A stretch of 12,463 nt of DNA from an uncultured Oscillospiraceae bacterium (GTDB lineage: Bacteria; Bacillota; Clostridia; Oscillospirales; Oscillospiraceae): NCBI GenBank assembly GCA_934636045.1, contig CAKTZP010000058.1:1-12463 (forward strand), given 5' to 3'. A program made the translations under genes and the position numbers. Below are positions 1-7,199 of this stretch, one piece after another (the first letter of the stretch is position 1; every line of letters begins with the position of its first letter). The notes below the pieces were generated by a model. It was given only the letters and a program-made list of their open reading frames with translations, ran no database searches and had not been told where the DNA came from.

Positions 1-942
1 TATATATCTGCTTGTGAGGAAATGCTAGCAACACGAGCGGCTGGAACAATTTATGAGTCTGAGGTAAATGATTCAAGAGATTCTGCCACTCTTACATACA
101 ATGATTATGATAGTTATGGGCGAATCTCATCATCAAGCGATGTTGATTGGTGGGTTGTTCAATTTAACTTTAGTGGATATGCCAATTTTTGGCTTGGAGA
201 AATTCCCGCCGGCTGTGATTACGACATGAAACTGTATGCTAGTGACGGGACGCTTCTTACCTCTTCGATGCAACCAGGCAATACGAACGAATTAATCGGT
301 GAATATTGGGTCACAGCAAATAGATATTACTTCATCCGCATTAACTCATATTCTGGCTATTCAACATCGGCATACTATAAATTCAGGACAAAGAATTATG
401 CATATCATCAGTATGTAGGTTTTGTGAACACTGGTGCAAACAAGGGAATTACTGCAACCATTACAACTCCATCAAGCTTTCCAAACGTTTCCGATAGCGG
501 AGAATCTGCATGGGTTTCAACAAATGTAGATTCTCAAGGTTTCTGGGTTCAATCTGGAATTAGATACTATTCAGGATTTTCAGCATTTCAAACTTATACG
601 GAGCACTACCAAAATGGTGCCTATAGGCTTTCCGTGGCCGGGGTACACCCGTTGAATACGTCAATTACTTACAAAGTTGAATTCAGTAGTGCTGATAGAA
701 AATGGCACGCATATATTTCCGGGGTGGATAAGTTCAGCACAGCACTCTCAACAGCAAATATGGGAGTACAATGTCATGCCGAGATACATAAAAAGCTGAT
801 TCAAATCGGTCCGTTTAACTTTTCCAATGTACAAACAAAAACAGCGAGTGGAATATGGACATACAATACAATATATCCAACGGCGTCAGCACCTTATTCT
901 GTTTCCGGCAGTGCAAGTAACTTCACAGTGTCCGGTCCATGA
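1..942 (+). CDS. Partial secreted protein, PPC-like N-terminal domain plus beta-rich C-terminal domain
   Basis: The reading frame is open to the window edge, so the true start and probably a signal peptide lie upstream; the ATG at 22 has no ribosome-binding site and should not be taken as the start. The visible part is about 313 residues. Numbered from that ATG, residues 12-122 resemble a bacterial pre-peptidase C-terminal (PPC) domain: an ESEVNDS opening, a GRISSSSDVDWW segment, a D-x-K-L-Y strand and a late YYFIRI strand. Residues 130-306 form a second beta-rich, aromatic-rich region (WVQSGIRYYSG, YKVEF, GPFNFSNVQ) that recalls jelly-roll domains such as neprosin-like ones; that resemblance is weak. 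No protease triad or other catalytic motif is visible. The protein is rich in Ser, Thr, Tyr and Asn, as extracellular proteins often are. The DNA is noticeably richer in A+T than every other gene here, which suggests recent acquisition. The function is unknown. Confidence 0.75.
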   Translation, partial: YISACEEMLATRAAGTIYESEVNDSRDSATLTYNDYDSYGRISSSSDVDWWVVQFNFSGYANFWLGEIPAGCDYDMKLYASDGTLLTSSMQPGNTNELIGEYWVTANRYYFIRINSYSGYSTSAYYKFRTKNYAYHQYVGFVNTGANKGITATITTPSSFPNVSDSGESAWVSTNVDSQGFWVQSGIRYYSGFSAFQTYTEHYQNGAYRLSVAGVHPLNTSITYKVEFSSADRKWHAYISGVDKFSTALSTANMGVQCHAEIHKKLIQIGPFNFSNVQTKTASGIWTYNTIYPTASAPYSVSGSASNFTVSGP

Positions 943-980
943 AACAGCTTTCGTTCATGATATTGCTTTATTTGTATCCA

Positions 981-986
981 AGGAGG
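981..986 (+). promoter_or_regulatory. Ribosome-binding site that fixes the start at 994
   Basis: A perfect AGGAGG lies 7 bases before the ATG at 994. It decides in favour of this frame over an overlapping frame opening at 939, which has no ribosome-binding site. Confidence 0.85.
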
Positions 987-993
987 AATTGTT

Positions 994-1764
994 ATGAAGA
1001 AGAAAAGCATTCTGATTTGCTGCGTCGTTCTTGTGGTGGCTGCTGCGGCTGCATTTGTTGGAATCGCTGCGTTTGGCTCAAGGGCAGCAGAGGACGGCGC
1101 AAAAACCTTCTCGGCGTTTCTGAGCGAGAAAAAGATTTCTTATTCCGATTGCAACGTAAAGGATGGCGTGCTGACGGTAGCCTTGTGCTCCTCCGGTGAG
1201 GGACGCTGTACGCAGGAGGACATCAAGGCAATTGCGTCCATTTATGATGCGGTTCGTGCGCAGGGCATATCGGAAAAGGTCAACAGCGTCAATATTACGA
1301 TTCGCGATATTCACGGAACCGTGATATTCAACGAGTGCAGGAACGACGTCACCACGCCGCTTGAGGGTAAGACGCTGGTGCGCGCCGAGGCTGCGCAAAT
1401 GACCATGCAGGAGAAAAGCACGGTTACGGACTATGCCCGAAGCCTTGCAGCGGCGTATCCCGTCTCCATTGATGCGGCAGCCGTCGAGCAGGTGGAAGGC
1501 CGTCCCGGCAGCAAAATCGCGTTGGAAATTTCCTCGAGCAATGGCGATCCGAGCCTTGTAAACGCAATTTACAGCGCGCTGGCGGAATATGCGCGCACGA
1601 ACGAGAAAGTAACGCAATGTGAAATTACTCTCTGCGATGCCGACGGAAGCTGCGCAATTTATGCGTCAGGCGATTTCCAATACGGCGACTACATTGCTTG
1701 GGTGAGCCCCGAAATGGAGGACTCGTTTGTCGCAGCCGAAGGGCCAATGCCGATTAACGAATAA
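994..1764 (+). CDS. Membrane-anchored or secreted hypothetical protein with an internal duplication
   Basis: 256 residues. The N-terminus is MKKKS followed by a hydrophobic stretch at about residues 7-27, giving a signal peptide (possible cleavage after SRA, residue 31) or a single membrane anchor. The rest is predicted extracytoplasmic and mixed alpha/beta. Two halves resemble each other. Residues 83-112 (IYDAVRAQ, EKVNSVNITIRD, then a GTVIF strand) align with 192-223 (IYSALAEY, EKVTQCEITLCD, then an SCAIY strand) at an offset of 109-110 residues, and the preceding strands LTVAL and KIALEIS also correspond. I recognise no enzymatic motif and no family. There is no lipobox; the two cysteines in the hydrophobic stretch (9, 10) lie too early for a typical lipoprotein. 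It starts 51 bases after the upstream gene, with no terminator between, so co-transcription is possible. Its base composition matches the GC-rich housekeeping genes rather than the AT-rich neighbour. Confidence 0.85.
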   Translation: MKKKSILICCVVLVVAAAAAFVGIAAFGSRAAEDGAKTFSAFLSEKKISYSDCNVKDGVLTVALCSSGEGRCTQEDIKAIASIYDAVRAQGISEKVNSVNITIRDIHGTVIFNECRNDVTTPLEGKTLVRAEAAQMTMQEKSTVTDYARSLAAAYPVSIDAAAVEQVEGRPGSKIALEISSSNGDPSLVNAIYSALAEYARTNEKVTQCEITLCDADGSCAIYASGDFQYGDYIAWVSPEMEDSFVAAEGPMPINE

Positions 1765-1830
1765 GGCGAGGAGCAGGAAAGCAGCCGCTTTCCCGCCCCT
1801 GTTGAGAATCCGTCGTCAGTATAATATACA

Positions 1831-1861
1831 CGCCCCGCGCCGGAGCAACCGGCGCGGGGCG
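1831..1861. terminator. GC-rich hairpin between convergent genes, probable bidirectional terminator
   Basis: A perfect 13-bp stem (arms 1831-1843 and 1849-1861) with a 5-base AGCAA loop lies in the 112-base gap between the convergent genes ending at 1764 and 1877. Neither side has a strong T run: TCATAATTT follows on the + strand and TGTATATTAT on the - strand. Termination is inferred from position and stem strength. Confidence 0.7.
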
Positions 1862-1876
1862 TCATAATTTCGTAGA

Positions 1877-2557
1877 TCAGGCTTCGCCGTGGGCCAAGCG
1901 GGCGATGGCCATTTCGGCGGCGGCTTGCTCGGCGCGTTTTTTGCTGGTACCGGTGCCCTCGCCGACGGGCGCGCCGTTGAGCAGGACGCGCATGGCAAAC
2001 TGCTTGCAGTGGTCGGGGCCGCTCTCGCTGATGAGCTCGTAGGTCAGAAGCTGATTTTTCTTTTGCTGCACCAGCTCCTGCAGCTCGGTCTTGAAATCAT
2101 GGGTCTTCACGACCTCGGTCAGGCGCGTCAGGATCAGGCGGTCGACGATGCCCTTGGCCGCCGCGAAGCCGCCGTCAAGGTAGGCCGCGGCGATTAGGGA
2201 TTCCATTACATCGCACAAAATGCCGCTGCGGTCGCGGCCGCCGGTCTGCATTTCGCCATGGCCGAGCAAAAGATGGTCGCCCAGATGCAGACTGCGCGCA
2301 ACCTGCGCCAGATTTTTTTCACACACCAGCTCGGCGCGAATGCGGGTCAGCTCCCCCTCGGGCTTGGTCGGGAAAGTTCTGTAAAGATACTCCGCTGTGA
2401 CAAAGCCGAGAATGGAGTCGCCCAGAAATTCCAGCCGCTCATAGCTGGCCAGCGGCTGCTGGTAGCGCTCGTTGGCGTAGGACGAGTGCGACAGCGCCGT
2501 TTCCATCAGGCTGCGATCCTGGTAGACATAGCCGAGCGCCTGTTCAAGTTGCGTCAT
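1877..2557 (-). CDS. rnc: Ribonuclease III
   Basis: 226 residues, the usual length for bacterial RNase III, a cytoplasmic endonuclease that cleaves double-stranded RNA in rRNA precursors and structured transcripts. The catalytic domain carries the signature RLEFLGDSIL (residues 41-50, acidic E43 and D47) and the second metal-binding segment CDVMESLIAA (D116, E119). A double-stranded RNA-binding domain covers about 155-222, starting DFKTELQELVQ and ending in a GTSKKRAEQAAAEMA helix. The frame is open further upstream to 2731, but that extension is only the shadow of plsX. The start at 2557 is set by homology at MTQLEQALGY and by an AGGAGG (2564-2569) six bases upstream, inside plsX. It overlaps the 3' end of plsX by 14 bp, implying coupled translation. 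It is the last gene of the operon. Confidence 0.96.
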   Translation of the reverse strand: MTQLEQALGYVYQDRSLMETALSHSSYANERYQQPLASYERLEFLGDSILGFVTAEYLYRTFPTKPEGELTRIRAELVCEKNLAQVARSLHLGDHLLLGHGEMQTGGRDRSGILCDVMESLIAAAYLDGGFAAAKGIVDRLILTRLTEVVKTHDFKTELQELVQQKKNQLLTYELISESGPDHCKQFAMRVLLNGAPVGEGTGTSKKRAEQAAAEMAIARLAHGEA

Positions 2558-3572
2558 GGCATTCCTCCTGCAGCACCGCCATAGCGGCGACGTTTGCACG
2601 GATGTCCTCGCAGAAGCCGCTCTCGACAGCCGCGATTGCCTGCTTGATCGCCCCGCGGATGGCGCGGGCGTCAGACGAGCCGTGCGCCTTGATGACGGGC
2701 TTGGAGATGCCGATGAGCACCGAGCCGCCAACCTCGCGGTAGTCCATGGACTGCTTCATCTTTCGAATTCCGCCCTTGCACAACAGGTAGCCGAGCGGGC
2801 TTTTTTTGAAAACCTCACGCAGCAGGCCGGACATATAAAGTGCCGTTCCCTCCATGCTCTTGAGCAGCACATTGCCGGAAAATCCGTCTGCGACCACCAC
2901 ATCCGCACCGCCGCCCGGAACATCACGCGCCTCGATGTTTCCGATAAAATGAATCAGGCCGTCCGTATCCGCCTTTTGCAGCAGGCGGTAGGCCTCGCGG
3001 TGCAGCTCGTCGCCCTTGGTGTCCTCCGCGCCGTTGTTCAGCAGCGCGACGCAGGGATCGGGACGCTTCATGGCCTTTTTCGCATAGAACGAGCCCATGC
3101 AGCCGAATTGCAGCAGCAGCTCCGGCGTGCATTCGGTGTTTGCGCCCGCGTCAACCAGCACTGAGCCGCCGCCAATGGGCAGCAGCGGCGCCAGCGCCGC
3201 GCGGCGCACGCCGCGGATGCGCTTGACCACAAGCGTCGCGCCGACAAGCAGCGCGCCGGTGCTGCCGGCGGAGATGAACGCGTCGCCCGCGCCGTCGGCC
3301 AGCATTTTCAGGCCGAGCACCATAGACGAGCCCTTGTGCTTTTTGACTACCTCGGCAGGATCGTCGTGCATGTCCACGACATCCTCCGCGTTGGCGACCT
3401 CCACCCCGTCGGGCAGGGTATCCCAGCCGTGTGCGCGCATGCTGGCGAGGATCTCCTCTCCCCGGCCGACAAGCACGATCTGAACGCCGAATTCCTTTGC
3501 CGACTGCAGCGCACCCAGAACGATCTGCTCCGGCGCGTTGTCGCCGCCCATGGCATCGATAATGATCCTCAT
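2544..3572 (-). CDS. plsX: Phosphate acyltransferase PlsX
   Basis: 342 residues, normal family length. PlsX converts acyl-ACP and phosphate to acyl-phosphate, which PlsY uses to acylate glycerol-3-phosphate, the first step of phospholipid synthesis in most Gram-positive bacteria. It is a peripheral membrane enzyme. Characteristic segments are IDAMGGDNAP at the N-terminus (5-14), SAGSTGALLVGA (101-112), DAGAN (141-145), NNGAEDTKGDEL (179-190), GFSGNVLLK (230-238) and the C-terminal VGGSVLIGISKPVIKAHGSSDA (281-302). The ATG overlaps the trmFO stop in an ATGA, and no strong ribosome-binding site stands directly before it, so translation probably depends on trmFO. In many bacteria acpP lies between plsX and rnc; here plsX runs straight into rnc. 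Confidence 0.97.
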   Translation of the reverse strand: MRIIIDAMGGDNAPEQIVLGALQSAKEFGVQIVLVGRGEEILASMRAHGWDTLPDGVEVANAEDVVDMHDDPAEVVKKHKGSSMVLGLKMLADGAGDAFISAGSTGALLVGATLVVKRIRGVRRAALAPLLPIGGGSVLVDAGANTECTPELLLQFGCMGSFYAKKAMKRPDPCVALLNNGAEDTKGDELHREAYRLLQKADTDGLIHFIGNIEARDVPGGGADVVVADGFSGNVLLKSMEGTALYMSGLLREVFKKSPLGYLLCKGGIRKMKQSMDYREVGGSVLIGISKPVIKAHGSSDARAIRGAIKQAIAAVESGFCEDIRANVAAMAVLQEECHDAT

Positions 3573-4879
3573 CTGGTGGCCTCGCTTTCCATTGCCGCAA
3601 GATGCGCCAGAGCGCGCTCGGCAATTGCTAGATTTTTATTTGCTTTTCCCTTGACCCGCTGCTCCAGCGGAGCGATGATGCCAAAATTGACATTCATCGG
3701 CTGGAAGCTGGTCACGGAGGGGTCGCTGATGTAGTGAGCCAGCGCGCCGATGGCCGTTCGATCGGTAAATTCCGGAAGCGGCTCGCCCTTGAGGCGCGCA
3801 GCCATACTGACCGCAGCCAGATAGCCCGAGGCGCAGGACTCGACATAGCCCTCCACACCCGTCATCTGCCCGGCAAAGGCCACAAGCGGGTCGCGCCGGT
3901 CGGCATAGGTCGCGTCGAGCAGGCGCGGGGAATTTAAGAAGGTGTTGCGGTGCATCACGCCATAGCGGACGAACTGTGCCTCCCGCAGCGCCGGGATCAT
4001 GGAAAAGACGCGCTTCTGCTCCGGAAACTTCAGGTGCGTCTGGAAGCCGACGATGTTGTAGATGTTGCCCGCAGCATTGTCCTGCCGCAGCTGGACGACG
4101 GCGTAGGGCTCCTTGCCCGTGTGCGGATCCGTCAGACCAACGGGCTTGAGCGGTCCGTAGCGCAGGGTATCGACCCCGCGGCGCGCCATGACCTCGACCG
4201 GCATGCAGCCCTCGAAGACGTTCTTATCCTCAAAGCCGTGCACCTCCGCCTCCTGCGCAGAGGCCAGCTCCTGTACAAAGGTGAGGTATTCCTCCTTCGA
4301 CATGCCGCAGTTGATATAGTCCGCGGTGCCGCGGTCATAGCGCGAGGCAAACCACGCCTGCTCCATATCGATGGAGTCCTTTGTGATCAGCGGAGCGGCG
4401 GCATCAAAGAAATGCAGATAATCCGCGTCGCCGAAGTAGGCGGCGATGGCGTCGCTCATGGCGTCCGAGGTCAGCGGACCCGTGGCCACGATGACCGGCC
4501 CCTCCGGCACCTGCGTGACCTCCTCAGAAACGACGGTAACGTTCGGGTGGGCGCGCAGCCTTTGCGTGACCATGGCTGAAAAGCCGTAGCGGTCGACCGC
4601 AAGGCAGCCGCCGGCCTCCACCCGCGTCGCGTCGGCGCAGGAGAGGATCAGGCTGCCCAGCCGCCGCAGTTCCTCCTTGAGCAGACCGACGGCATTTTCC
4701 AGCCGGTCGCCGCGCAGGGAGTTGGAGCACACCAGCTCGGCAAAATCCTCGCAGTGGTGCGCGGGGCTCATTTTCTTCGGCTTCATTTCATACAGCCGCA
4801 CGGCAAAGCCGCGCTCTGCAAGCTGCCACGCGGCCTCGCTTCCGGCGAGACCCGCGCCGATCACCTTCACTTCCGTCAT
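3569..4879 (-). CDS. trmFO: Folate-dependent tRNA (uracil-54-C5)-methyltransferase TrmFO
   Basis: 436 residues, the usual size. This flavoenzyme makes ribothymidine at position 54 in the T-loop of tRNA, using methylenetetrahydrofolate as carbon donor and reduced FAD. It is typical of Firmicutes and some other groups in place of the SAM-dependent TrmA. The N-terminal FAD-binding fold is visible (VIGAGLAGSEAA, residues 6-17; acidic LYEM at 29-32), as is the family segment ELVCSNSLRGD (48-58). Cys51 and Cys225 (in FEGCMPVEVMARRG) correspond in context to the two functional cysteines described for the Bacillus enzyme; this is matched from memory, not by alignment. The start overlaps the topA stop in an ATGA. 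A Shine-Dalgarno-like AAAGGA is supplied by the codons of the TopA lysine-rich tail. topA-trmFO adjacency is conserved in Firmicutes. Confidence 0.97.
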   Translation of the reverse strand: MTEVKVIGAGLAGSEAAWQLAERGFAVRLYEMKPKKMSPAHHCEDFAELVCSNSLRGDRLENAVGLLKEELRRLGSLILSCADATRVEAGGCLAVDRYGFSAMVTQRLRAHPNVTVVSEEVTQVPEGPVIVATGPLTSDAMSDAIAAYFGDADYLHFFDAAAPLITKDSIDMEQAWFASRYDRGTADYINCGMSKEEYLTFVQELASAQEAEVHGFEDKNVFEGCMPVEVMARRGVDTLRYGPLKPVGLTDPHTGKEPYAVVQLRQDNAAGNIYNIVGFQTHLKFPEQKRVFSMIPALREAQFVRYGVMHRNTFLNSPRLLDATYADRRDPLVAFAGQMTGVEGYVESCASGYLAAVSMAARLKGEPLPEFTDRTAIGALAHYISDPSVTSFQPMNVNFGIIAPLEQRVKGKANKNLAIAERALAHLAAMESEATR

Positions 4880-7140
4880 TTCTTCGTTTCCTTTGCGGTT
4901 TTCGTTGTTTTCTTGGTTTTCGTTGTCTTTGCCGCGGCTTTTGTTGCTTTGGCGGTCTTTTTGGTCTCTTCCGCCGGAGCTTCCACGATCTCCTCGGCGG
5001 TGTCGACCGTTTCGGCCGTGGCCTTGGGCATCCGGCGCTGATAGCCGCGCTTATCCTCCGGCAAAAATTGCGGGCAGCTTTCGTTAATGCAGAAGGGCTT
5101 CATGTGCCCTCTGCCGGATTTTTTAAAGAGCGTCTGGCCGCAGGACGGGCAGTCGTTCGCCGTCGGAACATCCCACGTCATAAAGCCGCAGTCCGCGCCG
5201 CGCTCACAGGCGTAAAAGACGTAGCCCTTGCGAGATTTGCGCTTTAAGATGCCGCTTCCGCACTTCGGGCAGCGGCCGGGCATGCGCTCGACCAGCGGCT
5301 TGGTGTTCTTGCACTCCGGGAAGCCGGGGCAGGCCAAAAAGCGCCCGAAGCGGCCGCTCTTGATGACCATTTTCCTGCCGCAGAGCTCGCAGACCTCGTC
5401 GGTCTCCTCCTCGGGCACCTTGATGCGCTTGCCCTCCAGCGCAGTCTCGGCGGCAAGCATTTCCTCGTGGAAGCCCTTGTAGAAATCGCGCAGGACGGTC
5501 TTCCATGCGGTCTTGCCCTCCTCGACCTCGTCGAGCTTGTGCTCCATGTTCGCGGTGAACTCGACGTCGATCACGTCGTTAAAGCGCTCGATCATCAGGT
5601 CGGTCACGACATTGCCCAGCGGTGTCGGGAAAAGGCGTTTTTCTTTCTTAATGACATATTCGCGATCCTGAATGGTCGCGACGGTCGCGGCGTAGGTCGA
5701 GGGACGGCCGACGCCGCGCTCCTCCATGGCCTTGACCAGCGTCGCCTCGGTATAGCGCGCGGGCGGCAGGGTGAAGTGCTGCTCCTGCTTGGTGCTGTCG
5801 GCGCGCAGCTGCTCCGAGCCGTCCAGCTCCGGCAGTGTGCAGGTCTTTTCCTCCTCCTCGTCGTCCTTGCCCTCCTCATAGACGGCGGTAAAGCCGGCAA
5901 AGCGGAGCACCTGCTCCGTGGCGCGGAAGACATGGCCGGCGCACTGGGCGTCGATCTGCACGGCGTCATAGCGTGCCTCAGCCATCTGGCAGGCAACAAA
6001 GCGGCTCCAAATCAGCTTATACAGCCGGTACTGCTCGCGCGTCAGGTCGTCCTTGACGGACTCCGGGTCAAGGCGGACGTTGCTGGGGCGGATGGCCTCG
6101 TGCGCGTCCTGGGCGCCCTCCTTTTTGCGGAAGCGTCGAGGTGAGCCGGCGTAGTAATTCTCGCCGTAGCGTGCACAGATAAAGTCCTTTGCAGCGGCCA
6201 GCGCCTCCTCGGACAGGCGCAGCGAATCGGTACGCATATAGGTAATCAGGCCGACCGTGCCCTCGCCGGTGATGTCCACGCCCTCGTAAAGCTGCTGGGC
6301 AATGGCCATGGTGCGGCGCGGGGTCATGTTGAGCTTGCGCGAGGCCTCCTGCTGCAGGGTCGAGGTGATGAACGGCGGCGTCGGGGAGCGGCGCTTTTCC
6401 GAACGCTTGATGCCCGCAACGGTGAAATTCTTGCCGTCAATATCATGCAGGATTTCCTCTACCTCGGCCAGCGAGTGAAGCTCGCGCTTCTTCTCCTCGC
6501 CGAAATAGCGGGCGGTGAAGCTGCCGGGCTTGTCCAGACAGCGCAGCAGCGCGTCGAGCGTCCAGTATTCCTTCGGCTCAAAGGCCTCAATTTCCCGCTC
6601 GCGCTCGACGACCAGCCGCGTCGCGACCGACTGCACCCGTCCGGCAGACAGGCCGCGGCGAATTTTTTTCCACAGCAGCGGGCTGAGCTGATAACCGACA
6701 ATGCGGTCAAGGATGCGCCGCGCCTGCTGCGCGTCGACTAAGTCCATGTCGATCTCTCGCGGAGCGCGGATACTTGAGGTCACGACGGATTTCGTGATTT
6801 CATTAAACGTAACGCGCTTCGTTTTCTCGTCCGGCAGCTGAAACAGCTCCTTCAGATGCCACGAAATGGCCTCTCCCTCACGGTCCGGGTCGGTTGCGAG
6901 ATAAACGGTCTCGGCCTTTTTTGATGCGCTGCGCAGCTCGGAGATCAGCGTCTCCTTGCCCTTCATCGGCACGTACTCCGGCGTGAAATCATGCTCGATA
7001 TCCACGCCCATCGTGCTCTTGGGCAGATCGCGCAGGTGGCCCATGCACGCCTCGACGCGATACTCCGGGCCGAGGTATTTTCCGATGGTTTTCGCCTTGG
7101 ACGGCGACTCAACGATTACAAGATTTGTTCCCTTTGCCAT
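4876..7140 (-). CDS. topA: DNA topoisomerase I (type IA)
   Basis: 754 residues. It relaxes negatively supercoiled DNA by nicking one strand through a 5'-phosphotyrosine link. The Toprim domain begins with VESPSKAKTIG (10-20) and has its acidic triad region at TDPDREGE (83-90). The catalytic tyrosine is Y301 in GLITYMRTDS. Three four-cysteine zinc ribbons follow: C584/C587/C604/C610, C624/C627/C645/C651 and C664/C667/C684/C689. The last 33 residues or so form a low-complexity tail of Lys, Thr and Ala, likely a nonspecific DNA (or RNA polymerase) contact, as lysine-rich tails of other TopA proteins are thought to be. The ATG is preceded by GGAGG (7148-7152) at 7 bases. The gene starts 59 bases after dprA and overlaps trmFO by 4 bp. 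A tandem 14-bp repeat abuts the ribosome-binding site. Confidence 0.98.
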   Translation of the reverse strand: MAKGTNLVIVESPSKAKTIGKYLGPEYRVEACMGHLRDLPKSTMGVDIEHDFTPEYVPMKGKETLISELRSASKKAETVYLATDPDREGEAISWHLKELFQLPDEKTKRVTFNEITKSVVTSSIRAPREIDMDLVDAQQARRILDRIVGYQLSPLLWKKIRRGLSAGRVQSVATRLVVEREREIEAFEPKEYWTLDALLRCLDKPGSFTARYFGEEKKRELHSLAEVEEILHDIDGKNFTVAGIKRSEKRRSPTPPFITSTLQQEASRKLNMTPRRTMAIAQQLYEGVDITGEGTVGLITYMRTDSLRLSEEALAAAKDFICARYGENYYAGSPRRFRKKEGAQDAHEAIRPSNVRLDPESVKDDLTREQYRLYKLIWSRFVACQMAEARYDAVQIDAQCAGHVFRATEQVLRFAGFTAVYEEGKDDEEEEKTCTLPELDGSEQLRADSTKQEQHFTLPPARYTEATLVKAMEERGVGRPSTYAATVATIQDREYVIKKEKRLFPTPLGNVVTDLMIERFNDVIDVEFTANMEHKLDEVEEGKTAWKTVLRDFYKGFHEEMLAAETALEGKRIKVPEEETDEVCELCGRKMVIKSGRFGRFLACPGFPECKNTKPLVERMPGRCPKCGSGILKRKSRKGYVFYACERGADCGFMTWDVPTANDCPSCGQTLFKKSGRGHMKPFCINESCPQFLPEDKRGYQRRMPKATAETVDTAEEIVEAPAEETKKTAKATKAAAKTTKTKKTTKTAKETKK

Positions 7141-7151
7141 GCAGGAACCTC

Positions 7152-7179
7152 CAACAATATTCTTTCAACAATATTCTTT
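7152..7179 (-). repeat. Two-copy 14-bp tandem repeat in the topA leader
   Basis: Two exact head-to-tail copies of AAAGAATATTGTTG (read on the - strand) fill 7166-7179 and 7152-7165. The last G of the second copy is the first G of the topA GGAGG ribosome-binding site. Each unit holds the small palindrome CAATATTC/GAATATTG. The repeat is AT-rich in a GC-rich operon and lies in the only sizeable gap between dprA and topA. It could be a regulator site, a local promoter element or a replication-slippage product. Confidence 0.9.
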
Positions 7180-7199
7180 GGGAAGCCTTGCGCCCTTGC

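Noticed and set aside
939..1199. 86-codon + strand frame overlapping the start of the gene at 994
   Set aside because: It has no ribosome-binding site, and most of it is the out-of-frame reading of the better supported gene at 994.
1820..1825. TATAAT in the gap between convergent genes
   Set aside because: There is no -35 element at a proper distance on the + strand and no gene downstream on that strand; the bases are probably part of the AT-rich terminator flank.
2558..2731. N-terminal extension of RNase III by 58 codons
   Set aside because: The extra residues are Arg/Ser/Ala-rich, unlike RNase III, and are the shadow of plsX; the start at 2557 has a good ribosome-binding site.
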